A stretch of 64,000 nucleotides of DNA from Acanthococcus lagerstroemiae (taxonomy: Eukaryota > Arthropoda > Insecta > Hemiptera > Eriococcidae), in contig CM063113.1 in assembly GCA_031841125.1 (NCBI GenBank), forward strand, positions 44,732,197 to 44,796,196. The letters run 5' to 3'. The translations under genes were made by a program, and so were the position numbers. Below the pieces are notes generated by a model that saw only the letters and a list, made by a program, of their open reading frames with translations, ran no database searches and was not told the DNA's origin. Of the stretch, positions 1 to 9,076 are shown piece by piece; position 1 is the first letter of the stretch; every line of letters begins with the position of its first letter.

Positions 1-110
1 CGTCTTACTTCAGATATCCCCAGAATTTGAAGTTTAGAATTATTGAATGCCGTCTCTAGTTCTAAAAGCTTGTCGTAAGTCTTAATTGATCTGACGTTAA
101 ATGTTCCCAT
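1..110 (-). CDS. ORF2 apurinic endonuclease N-terminus (partial)
   Basis: Reading the minus strand from 110, an ATG opens a frame beginning MGTFNVRSIKTYDKLLELE and reaching ILGISEVR at the window edge. This is the N-terminal strand of an exonuclease-endonuclease-phosphatase fold: the early Asn in NVRS and the Glu in SEVR match the metal-binding Asn and Glu of LINE endonucleases. It should nick target DNA for target-primed reverse transcription. Only 36 codons are visible, so integrity cannot be judged. The equivalent stretch in LINE B contains IIGLSEVRR. Confidence 0.7.
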   Translation of the reverse strand, partial: MGTFNVRSIKTYDKLLELETAFNNSKLQILGISEVR

Positions 111-404
111 TTTTATTGATTTGTTGTCTAGTTTGTTGTTGCTGTCGTTAGTGGCGTTATGGTTATTGTTCTTGTTATTAATGTTGTTGTTATTGTTAGT
201 TGTCTGTTTAGTATTGGTTCTGTTGTTGCAAGTTCTGGTATCACTCTTAAGCTTTGACGAGTTTGTTGAAATGATTTGTTTCTCTATTACCTGCTTCTTG
301 GAAAAAGGATCAATGTTTGTGCTTACCTGGGTGACTGAGGGGTGTGGTCTCAATCGCCCTTGCTGACCAGGCAGAGCTGGGCGATAGGAGTTTGCGTTTC
401 TGTT

Positions 405-1371
405 CTATTTTGCGCAGGTAGTCTTAAAGTTATCCTTAAAATTATCCAGCGTGGTCTGGAGCCGTTTTGGGAACTCTGATTTATTGCTGACGCTGTATCT
501 TCTGGTTTCCTTGGTAGTTCTCTTTTTGAATCTATCCTTGATCTCAGTCTTTTTACTTACATTGGGACTCCTTTTTTCTGCTGTCCTCTTCTTCCCCGGA
601 GTATAGGCATTGCTGTTTGGTTGTTGTGATAGCGGCTGCTCTGTTGTCTGTCGCCGTGATTCGATATTCGCCCTTGTTGTTGGTGCCCTGGTTGAGCCAT
701 CTGTATCCTGTTCGTCTTCTGTATCCTCCTGATTTAGTGTTGTTAAAAAAGTTCTTCTAGAGCGAATTCGTCGGTAACCTTTTTGACTGGTAGGTTGTCG
801 TCTTTTCTTACATGAACTATTCCCTCTTTGGTCCAAACATACTTTACCATACCTTCTCGTCGTAACTCTTTTGCGCACGACAATAGTTTTTTCGTGTATG
901 TTGTGAGGTGGTTTAAACAAAAGATTGGGGTGGCTGGTTCCAGGTTGAGACAGTCGCTTCGGAGTTTGTTAGTCTTCGACATTTTTATAATTTTGGCCTA
1001 CCACATCACGATCGACTAACTTCACGATAATGTCTGGTATATTTGTTCTGGCGAATAATCTGTGGGCGGCCATGATGCTGCTGTTTGTAATTTCAATGTT
1101 CCAGCGTTTGGCCAAGGTTGGTGACAGTGCCACGTACATTTTCTTCTTTACATTTTGGTATTCCACTGATTATGAGGTTATTACGGCGGTTGCATTGCTT
1201 TAACTTTTCAAGTCGAACTCTCATAAAACTGTTTTCCTCACTTAACTGGTTTATGGCGTCGTTTTTTTCTTGGTTTTGGATTTCCAAGGAGCGCACCTTG
1301 TCTGCTAGTTCGTCAAGCGTTTTGTCTGTCTTCTTCACAATTTTCAAAATTTCCTCAAATTTCTCTTCCAT
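405..1371 (-). pseudogene. ORF1 protein of LINE A, frameshifted
   Basis: Four overlapping minus-strand segments in different frames make up one ORF1-like protein. 1371-1093 gives a heptad-rich coiled coil (LADKVRSLEIQNQEKNDAI) followed by NNLIISGIP, the start of an RRM-like strand. 1166-969 gives AAHRLFARTNIPDIIVKL. 982-743 gives KYVWTKEGIVHVRKDD. 920-405 is a basic Ser/Thr-rich tail. The order coiled coil, RRM, C-terminal domain matches the ORF1 of LINE B (8160-8978). ORF1 proteins of this layout bind LINE RNA as trimers. At least three frame changes show it is not translatable as one protein. Confidence 0.65.
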
Positions 1372-1790
1372 CTCTATCGTTTTGTAATCTATGGTTGGCG
1401 ATAGTTTTGTAACGGGTCTCAGCGTTTATAATATGTGAGAGCGTTTTCAGGGGGAAGGGAGAACTCGGTGCGTTGACGTACCTGTGTAGTGTGTACCAGG
1501 GCAGCTGTGTTACAGCCTTGATTCTGCGCGTGTCGATTAGTCTACAGAGCTGATGGTGTTTGGTGGCTCGGTCTCTGGGTCGAGGGGTATGCTAAACCGG
1601 TTTAGTCCTGCAGGCGGCCTGCGATACACGCTGGTACTTGACAAGTCGATCGGAAGATCTCCAAGCGACGTGAATTTTCTTGTTCGTGATCGCTGTGGGT
1701 AGACGTCGCCGATCCACTGAGCACTGTACGACACCAGTATCAATTTTTCCGCACAATAATTATTACTTCGCAAACTTGGGGCAAAAATAG

Positions 1791-2823
1791 AGCGTTTACA
1801 CTGCGAATGTGCACAGCTAACGTGTTACACCTTGGCCAGTTGAAACGAAACTCCTTCGATTAATTAAGGAGATGCAAAATAGTTCAGTAAAAGGTACGAT
1901 TATGGACCACTCTTAATTTTTTTTGACTCGACTCAAAATTATTCGATATTAATGAGCAATATGTCAAAAGGTGTAGGCTATACGGCTATAGTCTGGTTCT
2001 ATTGATCAGATTTTTTTTTTCAATTTTATAAAAGTTTCCCCTCTACCACAATTTTTGTGAAATTGAAAATTGAGGTACTAATGTGGAACTAGACATAAAT
2101 ATGAACCATTTTGTAGAAAACTCGAAAAAATCACTCAAAAATACGAAATTGTAATCGCTGCATTTCAGTCAAATGTTTCAATGGATGCGGGTTCGATTCC
2201 CGATACGAAATTACTGGCTATCAATTTTTTCATGTAAAAACGCTTTACATTGTGGGACGTTTACTAGACATGCAGGTTTCGTTAGCAATCGATACATGAA
2301 TGATAGGCGCTTCTTGTTGTCCGTAAAACACCAAAACGTAAACATTGCCTTTCTGATCAAGTAGTATAAAAAATGTATTAACTTATCCTCAGAGGCTTAG
2401 TGCGTAGTGCCTTTTTTAATTCACGATTCACGACTCACGCAGTCATGACGTCACAAGTTCAGTCTGCTCGGCTCCAAGATTCCTGCTCTGTTACGAAGAT
2501 GATAAAAACTTAACAATGAAAAAGTACCTTATAATTAATTAGGTTTCGGGTACCATTTAATCCCGAATCTTGAGCATTGAATCTTGAAATCCAACAGAGA
2601 ACAGAATATACGGACTACCAAATAGAATTTTAAGTCCTTTCTTCTGATACAGCTGAATAGAAAAACTGTAGCCTTGTAACCATAACCAACTATAACTTTT
2701 CGGCGGTTAGCCGATTAATTTTGTATAACTATCCAGTTGGTCGGTTAACCGATTATCAGTTAAGTAGCCATTTCAGTTCGGTTGGTTGGTTATACTTACA
2801 GTTAGCCAACCGGTGAAAATGTC
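1791..2823. other. No gene recognised
   Basis: AT-rich sequence with short T and A runs and frequent stops in all frames. Around 2700-2815 there is a locally repetitive stretch rich in ggttagcc/aaccgg words. I see no exon, RNA gene or clear transposon terminus. Confidence 0.5.
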
Positions 2824-3481
2824 AGTCAGAGAGGCCTGGGGGGGGGGTGAAGAAAGAAAATTTGCCGATAAATATTATGTTTTAAAAACTAAAAATTTGC
2901 TGACGAAACATTTTAAAAATTTGAAAATTTGCCGATTTTTCAATCAAAATATTTCTTAATTGAAAAAAATGAAGAAAGAAAAAAATAATAATAATAATAA
3001 TAATAATAATCAAACGGAAGCAAAATATGGGCCCGGGGACTAATTTTTGAGAACGTCCTTATACCATCAAAAAAAGTCTGTTTTTTTCTACTCTTCATTT
3101 TTCTTCCTTCCTTCGTTCCTCTTTTTACCTTATTTTTGAAGCACCTTTTTTATAGTGAGCCGCTTGAGACATTCTCCGTCCTCGGCCCTTGTGCAAACAT
3201 ACATCATCCGAAAGGTTTCTTGGATTCATTTAATACTTGCTACTAAGACTCTTTTGACCCATCAAGACCTCCTCCTCCAACTTATGTAAAACTTTTAAGA
3301 CCCTTTCAGACTTCTCTGAGATTTTAAAGATCTTCCGAATTTGTTCAAGACTTTTTCAGGCTTCATTAAAACGTTATATACCTTCGACAATTAAAAATTC
3401 AAATGAACAGTTTCCAAACTTGCAGAATGTGTTAAATTATTGGGTTTTTTTCACCCTCCCCCATAGTTTTGTCCCTGCGAA
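2824..3481. repeat. Dispersed repeat, copy 1 (interrupted)
   Basis: The stretch begins at a run of ten G (2838-2847) followed by tgaagaaagaaaatttgccg, then repeated gccga..aa words to about 2960. The end of the unit (3405-3481: ttcaaatgaacagtttccaa ... ttttgtccctgcga) is separated by about 400 bp. The same start and end occur without the middle at 5178-5446, so about 3000-3385 looks like a later insertion or an expanded interior. No coding capacity is seen. Confidence 0.6.
2985..3010. repeat. (AAT)n microsatellite
   Basis: About nine AAT units lie inside copy 1 of the dispersed repeat. Confidence 0.9.
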
Positions 3482-4580
3482 TGCAGATGGGAACCTTATC
3501 CCTCAAGCACTCACATTTGCGCACATGAGTATACCCTAGTCTGGGAGGGTAAGCTGGAAGGATATTAGGAATACTTGAGAGGAACACACAACTTCCTTTA
3601 CACATTAATGTGGTTGTTATTTATTCTTGGTGATCTTTTTTTTTTCTGAATTTCCTCTGATTCGTCACCTAAATTGGTTCCAATGAAATCAATAAATAAA
3701 TAAAATTTAAAAAAAAACACAAAGTTTCAGGTCGATCGGATTTAAGGGAATTCGTGCCACAAGCTCCCTTTTGTTCTTATTGGAAAAACACATGGAGTTT
3801 TGACTTTTGTTCCAGACTAAATTTCCCTCCTATATTCACCAGGACCTAAGCACGTAAATTAAATCATAGAACATTTGCTATCGGATTCAGCTTGTGACAC
3901 TGGGAAATGAGTATTTGCTATAAACTTCTAGACAGCCCCGTGGAGCCTGGAGGGGGGGGGCAAGCTGGGGCTGAGCCCTCTCTAAAGGTATCTCAAGCCC
4001 CCCCCCCAGGCAGAAATACCACCATTTAAAAAATCATCATGACGACAGACCCCTACCCAGAGTGGTGCTAGGGGGTACTGAGCAGCCCCTAACGCTTGCC
4101 GGAGCCTCCCCTAGCAAAATTTTGTGAATAAGAATAACGAATTGCTTCTATTTTTCTCGCTAGTTTTGTTCAAAACTTTTCGTTCCACCACATTTTAATG
4201 TTTATAAACTTGTCAACACTGATTTTGCTTTGAAAGATAGAAGAATCGTGTGTTTGTCGTTCTTTATATGTGACATGTCACAAGAAAAGGGTCCGAGTGT
4301 CCATCCAGCAGTTTCAGACACACAGGCCTTTTTTCTTTTGTTACATTGCAATATTCACAAACACCGTGGTAGGCTCGCGATCCAGTTCATATTGAATATT
4401 GATGGCTAAATGCCTGAATGGCTGTTTGAGAACTTATAACTTGACATGTCCAGAGAAATAGAGTTTTTTTACTTCCAAAAACTCGAAAATTCGATCGTTC
4501 TAAGTGTTAATTTTTTTTCAATGGGTTGTCGGTAAGTTGAATCGCCAGTTTTGATTACGAATTTTGATACCAAATTCAAT
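3482..4580. other. No gene; G/C-run repeat debris
   Basis: No exon is recognised. From about 3930 to 4110 there are G runs (about 3952-3960) and C runs (about 3992-4001) around words such as agccccgtggagcc and tcaagcccccc. These resemble termini of degraded MITEs like the one at 4581-4901, but no matching ends or target duplication could be fixed. Confidence 0.45.
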
Positions 4581-4901
4581 CACTGGCGTAGCCAAGATTT
4601 TTCGGTGTGGGGGGGGGGGGGGTGTAAAGTAATAAATTCGAAAATTGAAGTATTTTTTTATAATCGCCGATATTGGGGGGCTGTTTTTCGAATAAACGTG
4701 TTTTAAAGCGAAGAATTGCTTATTTCTGCATATTTTACATCCTATTTCAGGTGCCTTGGGGGGCATTCGCCCCCTTTGTTCCCCTGGTTGTACCACTACC
4801 TCGTAAAACTCATCACATTATATACTATGTGTATCCTCAAGCCCCCCCCCCCCCGGTAAACAGTCAGCACCACCTACCGAAGATGGCTGGCTACGGGCCT
4901 A
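4581..4901. mobile_element. MITE with GGCGTAGCCA inverted ends, copy 1
   Basis: The left end reads CACTGGCGTAGCCAAGATTT; the reverse complement of the right end reads TAGGCCCGTAGCCAGCC. The shared core is CGTAGCCA in inverted orientation. Inside are runs of 14 G (4609-4622) and 13 C (4842-4854) and the phrase cgaaaattgaagtattttt, which recurs at 56354-56909. No transposase is encoded. A target duplication is not evident, so the superfamily is open. Confidence 0.65.
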
Positions 4902-5177
4902 CTTTTATATTTTAATAAAATCTTCATACAACTTTCTTAAGTTTTAGGCTGTAGGTCAAACAGAGAATCTAGTAAGAACAGAATAGTCATTAAAATTCGA
5001 AATTCCACTATTGCTACCGACTTTCAGATTTTCGAAATGTCATCCACATCTCAACTTTGTTTCAACCTTTCAGATAATGTTCGATACTCAGCTTGAAACC
5101 TTCGGCTTTTGACTGACTAGTTTCTGACAAGAGTTTCGGGTACTCTATTTTCAGAAACGAAATTTGACTTTCAGTTT

Positions 5178-5446
5178 GGGGAGGTGAAGAAGAAAAATTT
5201 GCCGACAAATATTTTTTGAAAACTAAAAATTCGCCGACAAAATCTTTTAAAAATTAAAGATTTGCCGATTTTTTAATCGAAATATTTTTAAATTGAAAAA
5301 ATAAATAAATAAACAAACAAACAAACAAACAAACGTTTATGAAAAATGAAAAATTTAAATGAACGGTTCCAAAATTTGCCGTCTGCCAAATTATTGGGGG
5401 GGGGGTGTTCAACCCCCCACACCCTTATAGTTTCGCCCCTGCAGAG
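5178..5446. repeat. Dispersed repeat, copy 2 (compact)
   Basis: This is the uninterrupted version of the repeat at 2824-3481. It starts ggggaggtgaagaagaaaaa, carries three ttgccga/ttcgccga words, a (CAAA)n run at about 5310-5334, then aaatttaaatgaacggttcc, a G run and a ttcgcccctgca end. It has no open reading frame of note. Confidence 0.65.
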
Positions 5447-5849
5447 AGGTCATCGGTTCGGTTATTTAACTGGTTGATCGTCCCTACTCGGTACAAATAC
5501 AAGATAACCAGTCAATTTCAATCATGAACCTGGAAATCTGGATCGAGGTGGAAGATGAGGGTCACTCTGGAATGTGGTTTCCCCGGAGTCTGGGACATGG
5601 ACCTCTTTCTAACATACCCATTTACCTATATAGTCAACATCACGTAGTAAGTATGCGTCACAACCAGTAACCTGCACTTCGAGAGAGACGAAATTTTCAT
5701 CGATTGGTGTGCGGATTGCATACCTAGAGTTTGCATGGGAATCTCCACTTTTTCTTGCGCTGTGACGTCACACGAAGAAATTCCCATCAGAAATGCACAG
5801 GGAGGCTTGCCCTATAATACACATTTTTTATCTACTAATTTTATATATG
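5447..5849. other. No gene recognised
   Basis: Short single-copy-looking stretch between repeats. Its last eight bases (TATATATG, 5842-5849) are the left target duplication of the adjoining MITE. Confidence 0.5.
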
Positions 5850-6122
5850 CAGGGCCTGATTTAGGCACTTGCGGGCCCGGGGCCCAAATTTTGTGTGGGC
5901 CCCCCAAAAAATTTTTTTAGCAACATTGATCATCATTTTCATTATTATTATTAATATCGTCATCCGTCATCATCGTCATTATTATTAGGTTTTTTTTTTT
6001 TGTTAAGAGCTATTCAATAACATCCATCATCAGCTTTACAGAATTAGTTATAGGATGTGCGGGCCCCCAATTTGTGCGGGCCCGGGGCCCTCTGCCCCTC
6101 CCCCCCCCTAAATCTGGTCCTG
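5850..6122. mobile_element. hAT-type MITE with 8-bp TSD TATATATG
   Basis: The left end CAGGGCCTGATTTAG is matched by the reverse complement of the right end, CAGGACCAGATTTAG (13 of 15). Subterminal gcgggcccggggccc blocks are also mirrored. Perfect 8-bp direct repeats TATATATG flank it at 5842-5849 and 6123-6130. CAGGG-type ends plus an 8-bp duplication are the hallmark of hAT elements. The 273-bp interior holds only (ATT)n and (ATC)n low complexity, so it needs a transposase in trans. Confidence 0.85.
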
Positions 6123-6130
6123 TATATATG

Positions 6131-7377
6131 CTACTGCCCCTGCATAGTACTTTTTGAGAATGTTTATTATATCCCTGTTTACCCCTTGGTTTTTTAATGC
6201 CTCCAGACCGAATTGTGACTGATAGTGTCGAAATTGATTGTAAAAATACATATCACTCGAAAAAACAAATTGAAATCACGCGAAATGATTTTTCCAAAAT
6301 AAGCGTAAAGCCTGAAAAATATTATCTCGCGATGGGTGAAATAAAAAGAAAATGGAGATCGTAAGCTCCTGTGAACTTCCCGCGTAGACTTTCGCTCTTT
6401 ACCGGATTTACTGCGCGCTTATTTGCATAATCTTTTAATCATTCGACGTATGTCGACGTTCCCAAAATCAATCTTCATACAAATTGAAATCAGCTCGACA
6501 TCGTAACACTCGGTAGGTGCATTTCTCGTATACTGCCATCCAGTGTCGACACGTTAGATTAGCACCTACCCCCTACCTCCTCGTCCCCTCCTGGTGTTCC
6601 GTATCCATCGTATACATAATTCTGGTGTACGTACCCAGGGTTTATTAATCCGACAATTCTTAAGCCACGTTGTGCGACTGTGTTCTTTCTAGACAGACGC
6701 GAAAAAATTACCGTTAATTTACCGCATAAAATATTTGAACGTAAAAACTTGAAAATGGAAATTTCGGCGAGAGCACGAATTCGTATACGAAGTTCTGAAA
6801 CTTGGTGTAGTTTGGAAAAACTTTTTGGCCGTATACGTGAAAACATAATTCACGACAGAAATTTCTTCGCCGACAGGCTGTTCCAGATCGAAGTGGAGTA
6901 TATTTTACGTCTGGTATGTCTTCAGCTCCTTGTCTACGATAAAATTCCGCGTTTTTCGAGTTTGAATTATTCGGCCACATTACCCTGCCGGGTTCCATTA
7001 CACGCCGCGTGTCGCTTCTTCTCAAATCGACCCTTAGAGACAGACACCCGCCAGCAGCCTGTTCAAGGTTCGATTTTTCGCGACGAATTCTGTCGACTTT
7101 TCGGACAAGGTTTGATAGCTAAAAAAGACTCTGGCGTTAAACCCTCGACAAGCACGTTTGCCATTTGTCTGCATCGTATATGCAAATCGCTTTTTGCGCT
7201 CTCGCTTCGTTATAATGAAGTACACGATACAGTGACGAGGCGCCAGTGCGCCGTAAATATTTTGAAGTCAAATTTCGTACAGCTCGGAGGTATTTAAAAA
7301 TCCGCATTCTACGCTTCCCGCAATCCGCGTACTGATTGTAATTCACCGCGAGTAATCAGAGACGGCGTTACTGGTAG
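6131..7377. other. No gene recognised
   Basis: CpG-containing, apparently single-copy sequence. Open frames exist on both strands between 6559 and 7346, but they overlap each other, have no recognisable domain and no convincing splice sites. Sequence between 7350 and 7377 runs into the LINE 3' fragment that follows. Confidence 0.45.
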
Positions 7378-8012
7378 TTAAAGTATGCCCCCGAATGGGG
7401 CCTCACACTGAGGAAGATATCGTCCAGGAATGCGGCCTATGATATGTAATATACTTGAACTTCCTGCTGAGGAAATTCGCAGATAAGTCGTCGTCGTAGT
7501 CAGGCCTCGACACGGAGATCCCGTTATCACCGTAACCATGCATGCCGATCCGGGATGTAATGCTCCTGCCACAGACCTCGCAGACAAGCGGCTCCGTGCT
7601 ATGGAGCTGCCTGCTCCCAGTGGGCGGGAAGATGCCGGTGTTATTTTGGCAAGCTGCTCTCCAAGTATTCCTGTCCTGGCAGATCTCCTCCCAGTTTCCA
7701 TCGAGGTTGCAGCCTTTGAGTGCAGCGTGGACGGTGTCCTATAGCGTTTGGCCTGCTCTCCCGCGGACTTCTTCCCCACGATCAGCTCACCATACAGAAC
7801 CTGTTTCGGTAAACGCCGGTCCGTCATTCGTTGGACGTGTCCAAGCCAACGTAGGGAGTGGCTGATTAGTAGGTGCTCGATTGATTCACATCGCGCACGC
7901 TCACGCACCTCCGTGTTGGAGACAGAGTCCTGCCATTTGATGGATAGGATCTGTCTTAGTGTTTTCTGTTGAAACTTTTCAAGAGCTTTGACATGTCTCT
8001 TAGTGCAATAAC
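7378..8012 (-). pseudogene. LINE 3' fragment: C-terminal tail of a reverse transcriptase ORF
   Basis: Minus-strand conceptual translation gives RHVKALEKFQQKTLRQIL, then LRWLGHVQRM..RRLPKQVLYGEL and, in another frame, a zinc-finger-like CEVCGRSITSRIGMHG (about 7535-7595). This order (RILGI-like helix, LRWLGHVxRM, YGEL, C2H2-like end) is the familiar C-terminal end of a LINE ORF2 found widely in animals. The catalytic RT part is absent, and a frame change lies between YGEL and the finger. It abuts the 5' end of LINE B at about 8012, so LINE B probably inserted into or beside it. Confidence 0.75.
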
Positions 8013-8159
8013 GAAGTGCTCGTTATCAAGTGCGTTGATATTGCGTGAAACCAGCCACAACGTGTATCGGTGCAGATACAGTGAACTTATACGATCTTTA
8101 AGTACAGTAGATAGGTGATTCTGGGCGTTCGAACATCGCTCAATCAAATCGCCAGGACG

Positions 8160-8978
8160 ATGGACGAGGAATTCAAGGCGGAATGGAAGAAACTGCTGAA
8201 GGATGTAAGTGAAATTAAAGTGACGGCCAACGACACCAACGAAATGGTAGCATCGCTGACCAAAAGGGTAGAAGGGCTCGAGCAAGAAAACGCGGAACTA
8301 GCGGACCAAATCAGCAGGTTATGGGAGACGAACGATTTTTTGGAAGGAAAGGTCGAGAATATGGAGCGATACAGTAGGATAAACAACGCGGTCACATACG
8401 GAATCCCGGAGGAGGCGAACGAAAATCTCCGCTTCAAAATACGCGACCTAGGTAAAGGCCTGGGTGTCGATGTGAAGGAGGGAGATGTATGCACCACTCA
8501 CAGACTACCTTCAAAAAACCAAACTCCGCCGATAATTGTGAAATTTAACGACCGAGACAAAAAGTACGAGCTGATGAGCAAATCAAAGAAAAAAAGGCTG
8601 ACAGGGGAGGAGTTAGGCCTACAAACAAAGAGCCCAATCATCGTAGGCGTTCATCTAACGGCGCATGCAGCTGAGTTACTTCGAGCGGCAAAGGAGCTAG
8701 TGGCGAAAAAGCGGGTGTGCTTCGCATGGACGAACCTAAAAGGACAAGTACTTATAAGAGAGGAGGAAAACAGCAGTCCAAAAATCATCACCTCGGGAAT
8801 ACAACTGGAGAAATACGCTCTTACGAAAGAACCAGAAGTACAGGAGAACGTACAACTACAAGGAAAGTCGGTTCCAGTCCTGGCAAAGGGAAGAACAGAG
8901 CAGGAAAGGAAAACGCAAAGGCAAATCACCATCTCCAGGCTATGCTGCATCAGTTCCGGTATACAGGCGCGTCAATAA
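8160..8978 (+). CDS. ORF1 protein of LINE B: coiled coil, RRM-like, C-terminal domain
   Basis: A frame of 272 codons begins at the ATG at 8160 (MDEEFKAEWKKLLKDVSEIK); the frame is also open upstream from 8115, but only with a GTG. Residues about 15-75 are a heptad coiled coil (VASLTKRVEGLEQENAEL). About 78-145 look like an RRM (INNAVTYGIPEEANE ... PIIVKFNDRDKKYELM). About 165-215 are a C-terminal nucleic-acid-binding region (SPIIVGVHLTAHAAELLRAA, then FAWTNLKGQVLIREE). This matches the L1-type ORF1p layout: an RNA chaperone that coats LINE RNA. It has no internal stop. ORF2 follows on the same strand after 98 bp in another frame. Confidence 0.75.
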   Translation: MDEEFKAEWKKLLKDVSEIKVTANDTNEMVASLTKRVEGLEQENAELADQISRLWETNDFLEGKVENMERYSRINNAVTYGIPEEANENLRFKIRDLGKGLGVDVKEGDVCTTHRLPSKNQTPPIIVKFNDRDKKYELMSKSKKKRLTGEELGLQTKSPIIVGVHLTAHAAELLRAAKELVAKKRVCFAWTNLKGQVLIREEENSSPKIITSGIQLEKYALTKEPEVQENVQLQGKSVPVLAKGRTEQERKTQRQITISRLCCISSGIQARQ

Positions 8979-9076
8979 AGAACGAGAGGAAACTGAGGAG
9001 CAGTAATAAAGGAGGCGGGCAATCGGCACAGAATCGTAACTAATGTAATCGGACTCCACAACCGTCCCAAGCCGGA

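Larger units (their letters stand above)
1..1790 (-). mobile_element. LINE A, RTE-like non-LTR retrotransposon (5' part)
   Basis: A minus-strand LINE enters the window from its 5' side: a probable 5' UTR (about 1390-1790), a decayed ORF1 (1371 down to 405), a CAA/AAC-rich low-complexity linker (366-121) and the first codons of the endonuclease ORF2 (110 down to 1). The ORF order and the similarity of both ORFs to LINEs B and J in this window support one element. The endonuclease start resembles the RTE clade, to which the BovB-derived craniofacial development protein 2 domain also belongs. The element is cut by the window edge; its 5' end is not defined by a target duplication. Confidence 0.75.

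Noticed and set aside
121..366. Leu/Val-rich 81-codon plus-strand frame resembling a membrane peptide
   Set aside because: It is the reverse strand of a CAA/AAC-rich linker in LINE A; TTG-repeat composition makes Leu/Val runs on any frame.
6680..7297. 205-codon plus-strand frame
   Set aside because: Overlaps several minus-strand frames of similar length, has no domain, and the region is merely stop-poor; no splice or conservation evidence.
7538..7865. Plus-strand frames over the LINE 3' fragment
   Set aside because: Antisense shadows of the LRWLGHVQRM-containing reverse transcriptase tail.
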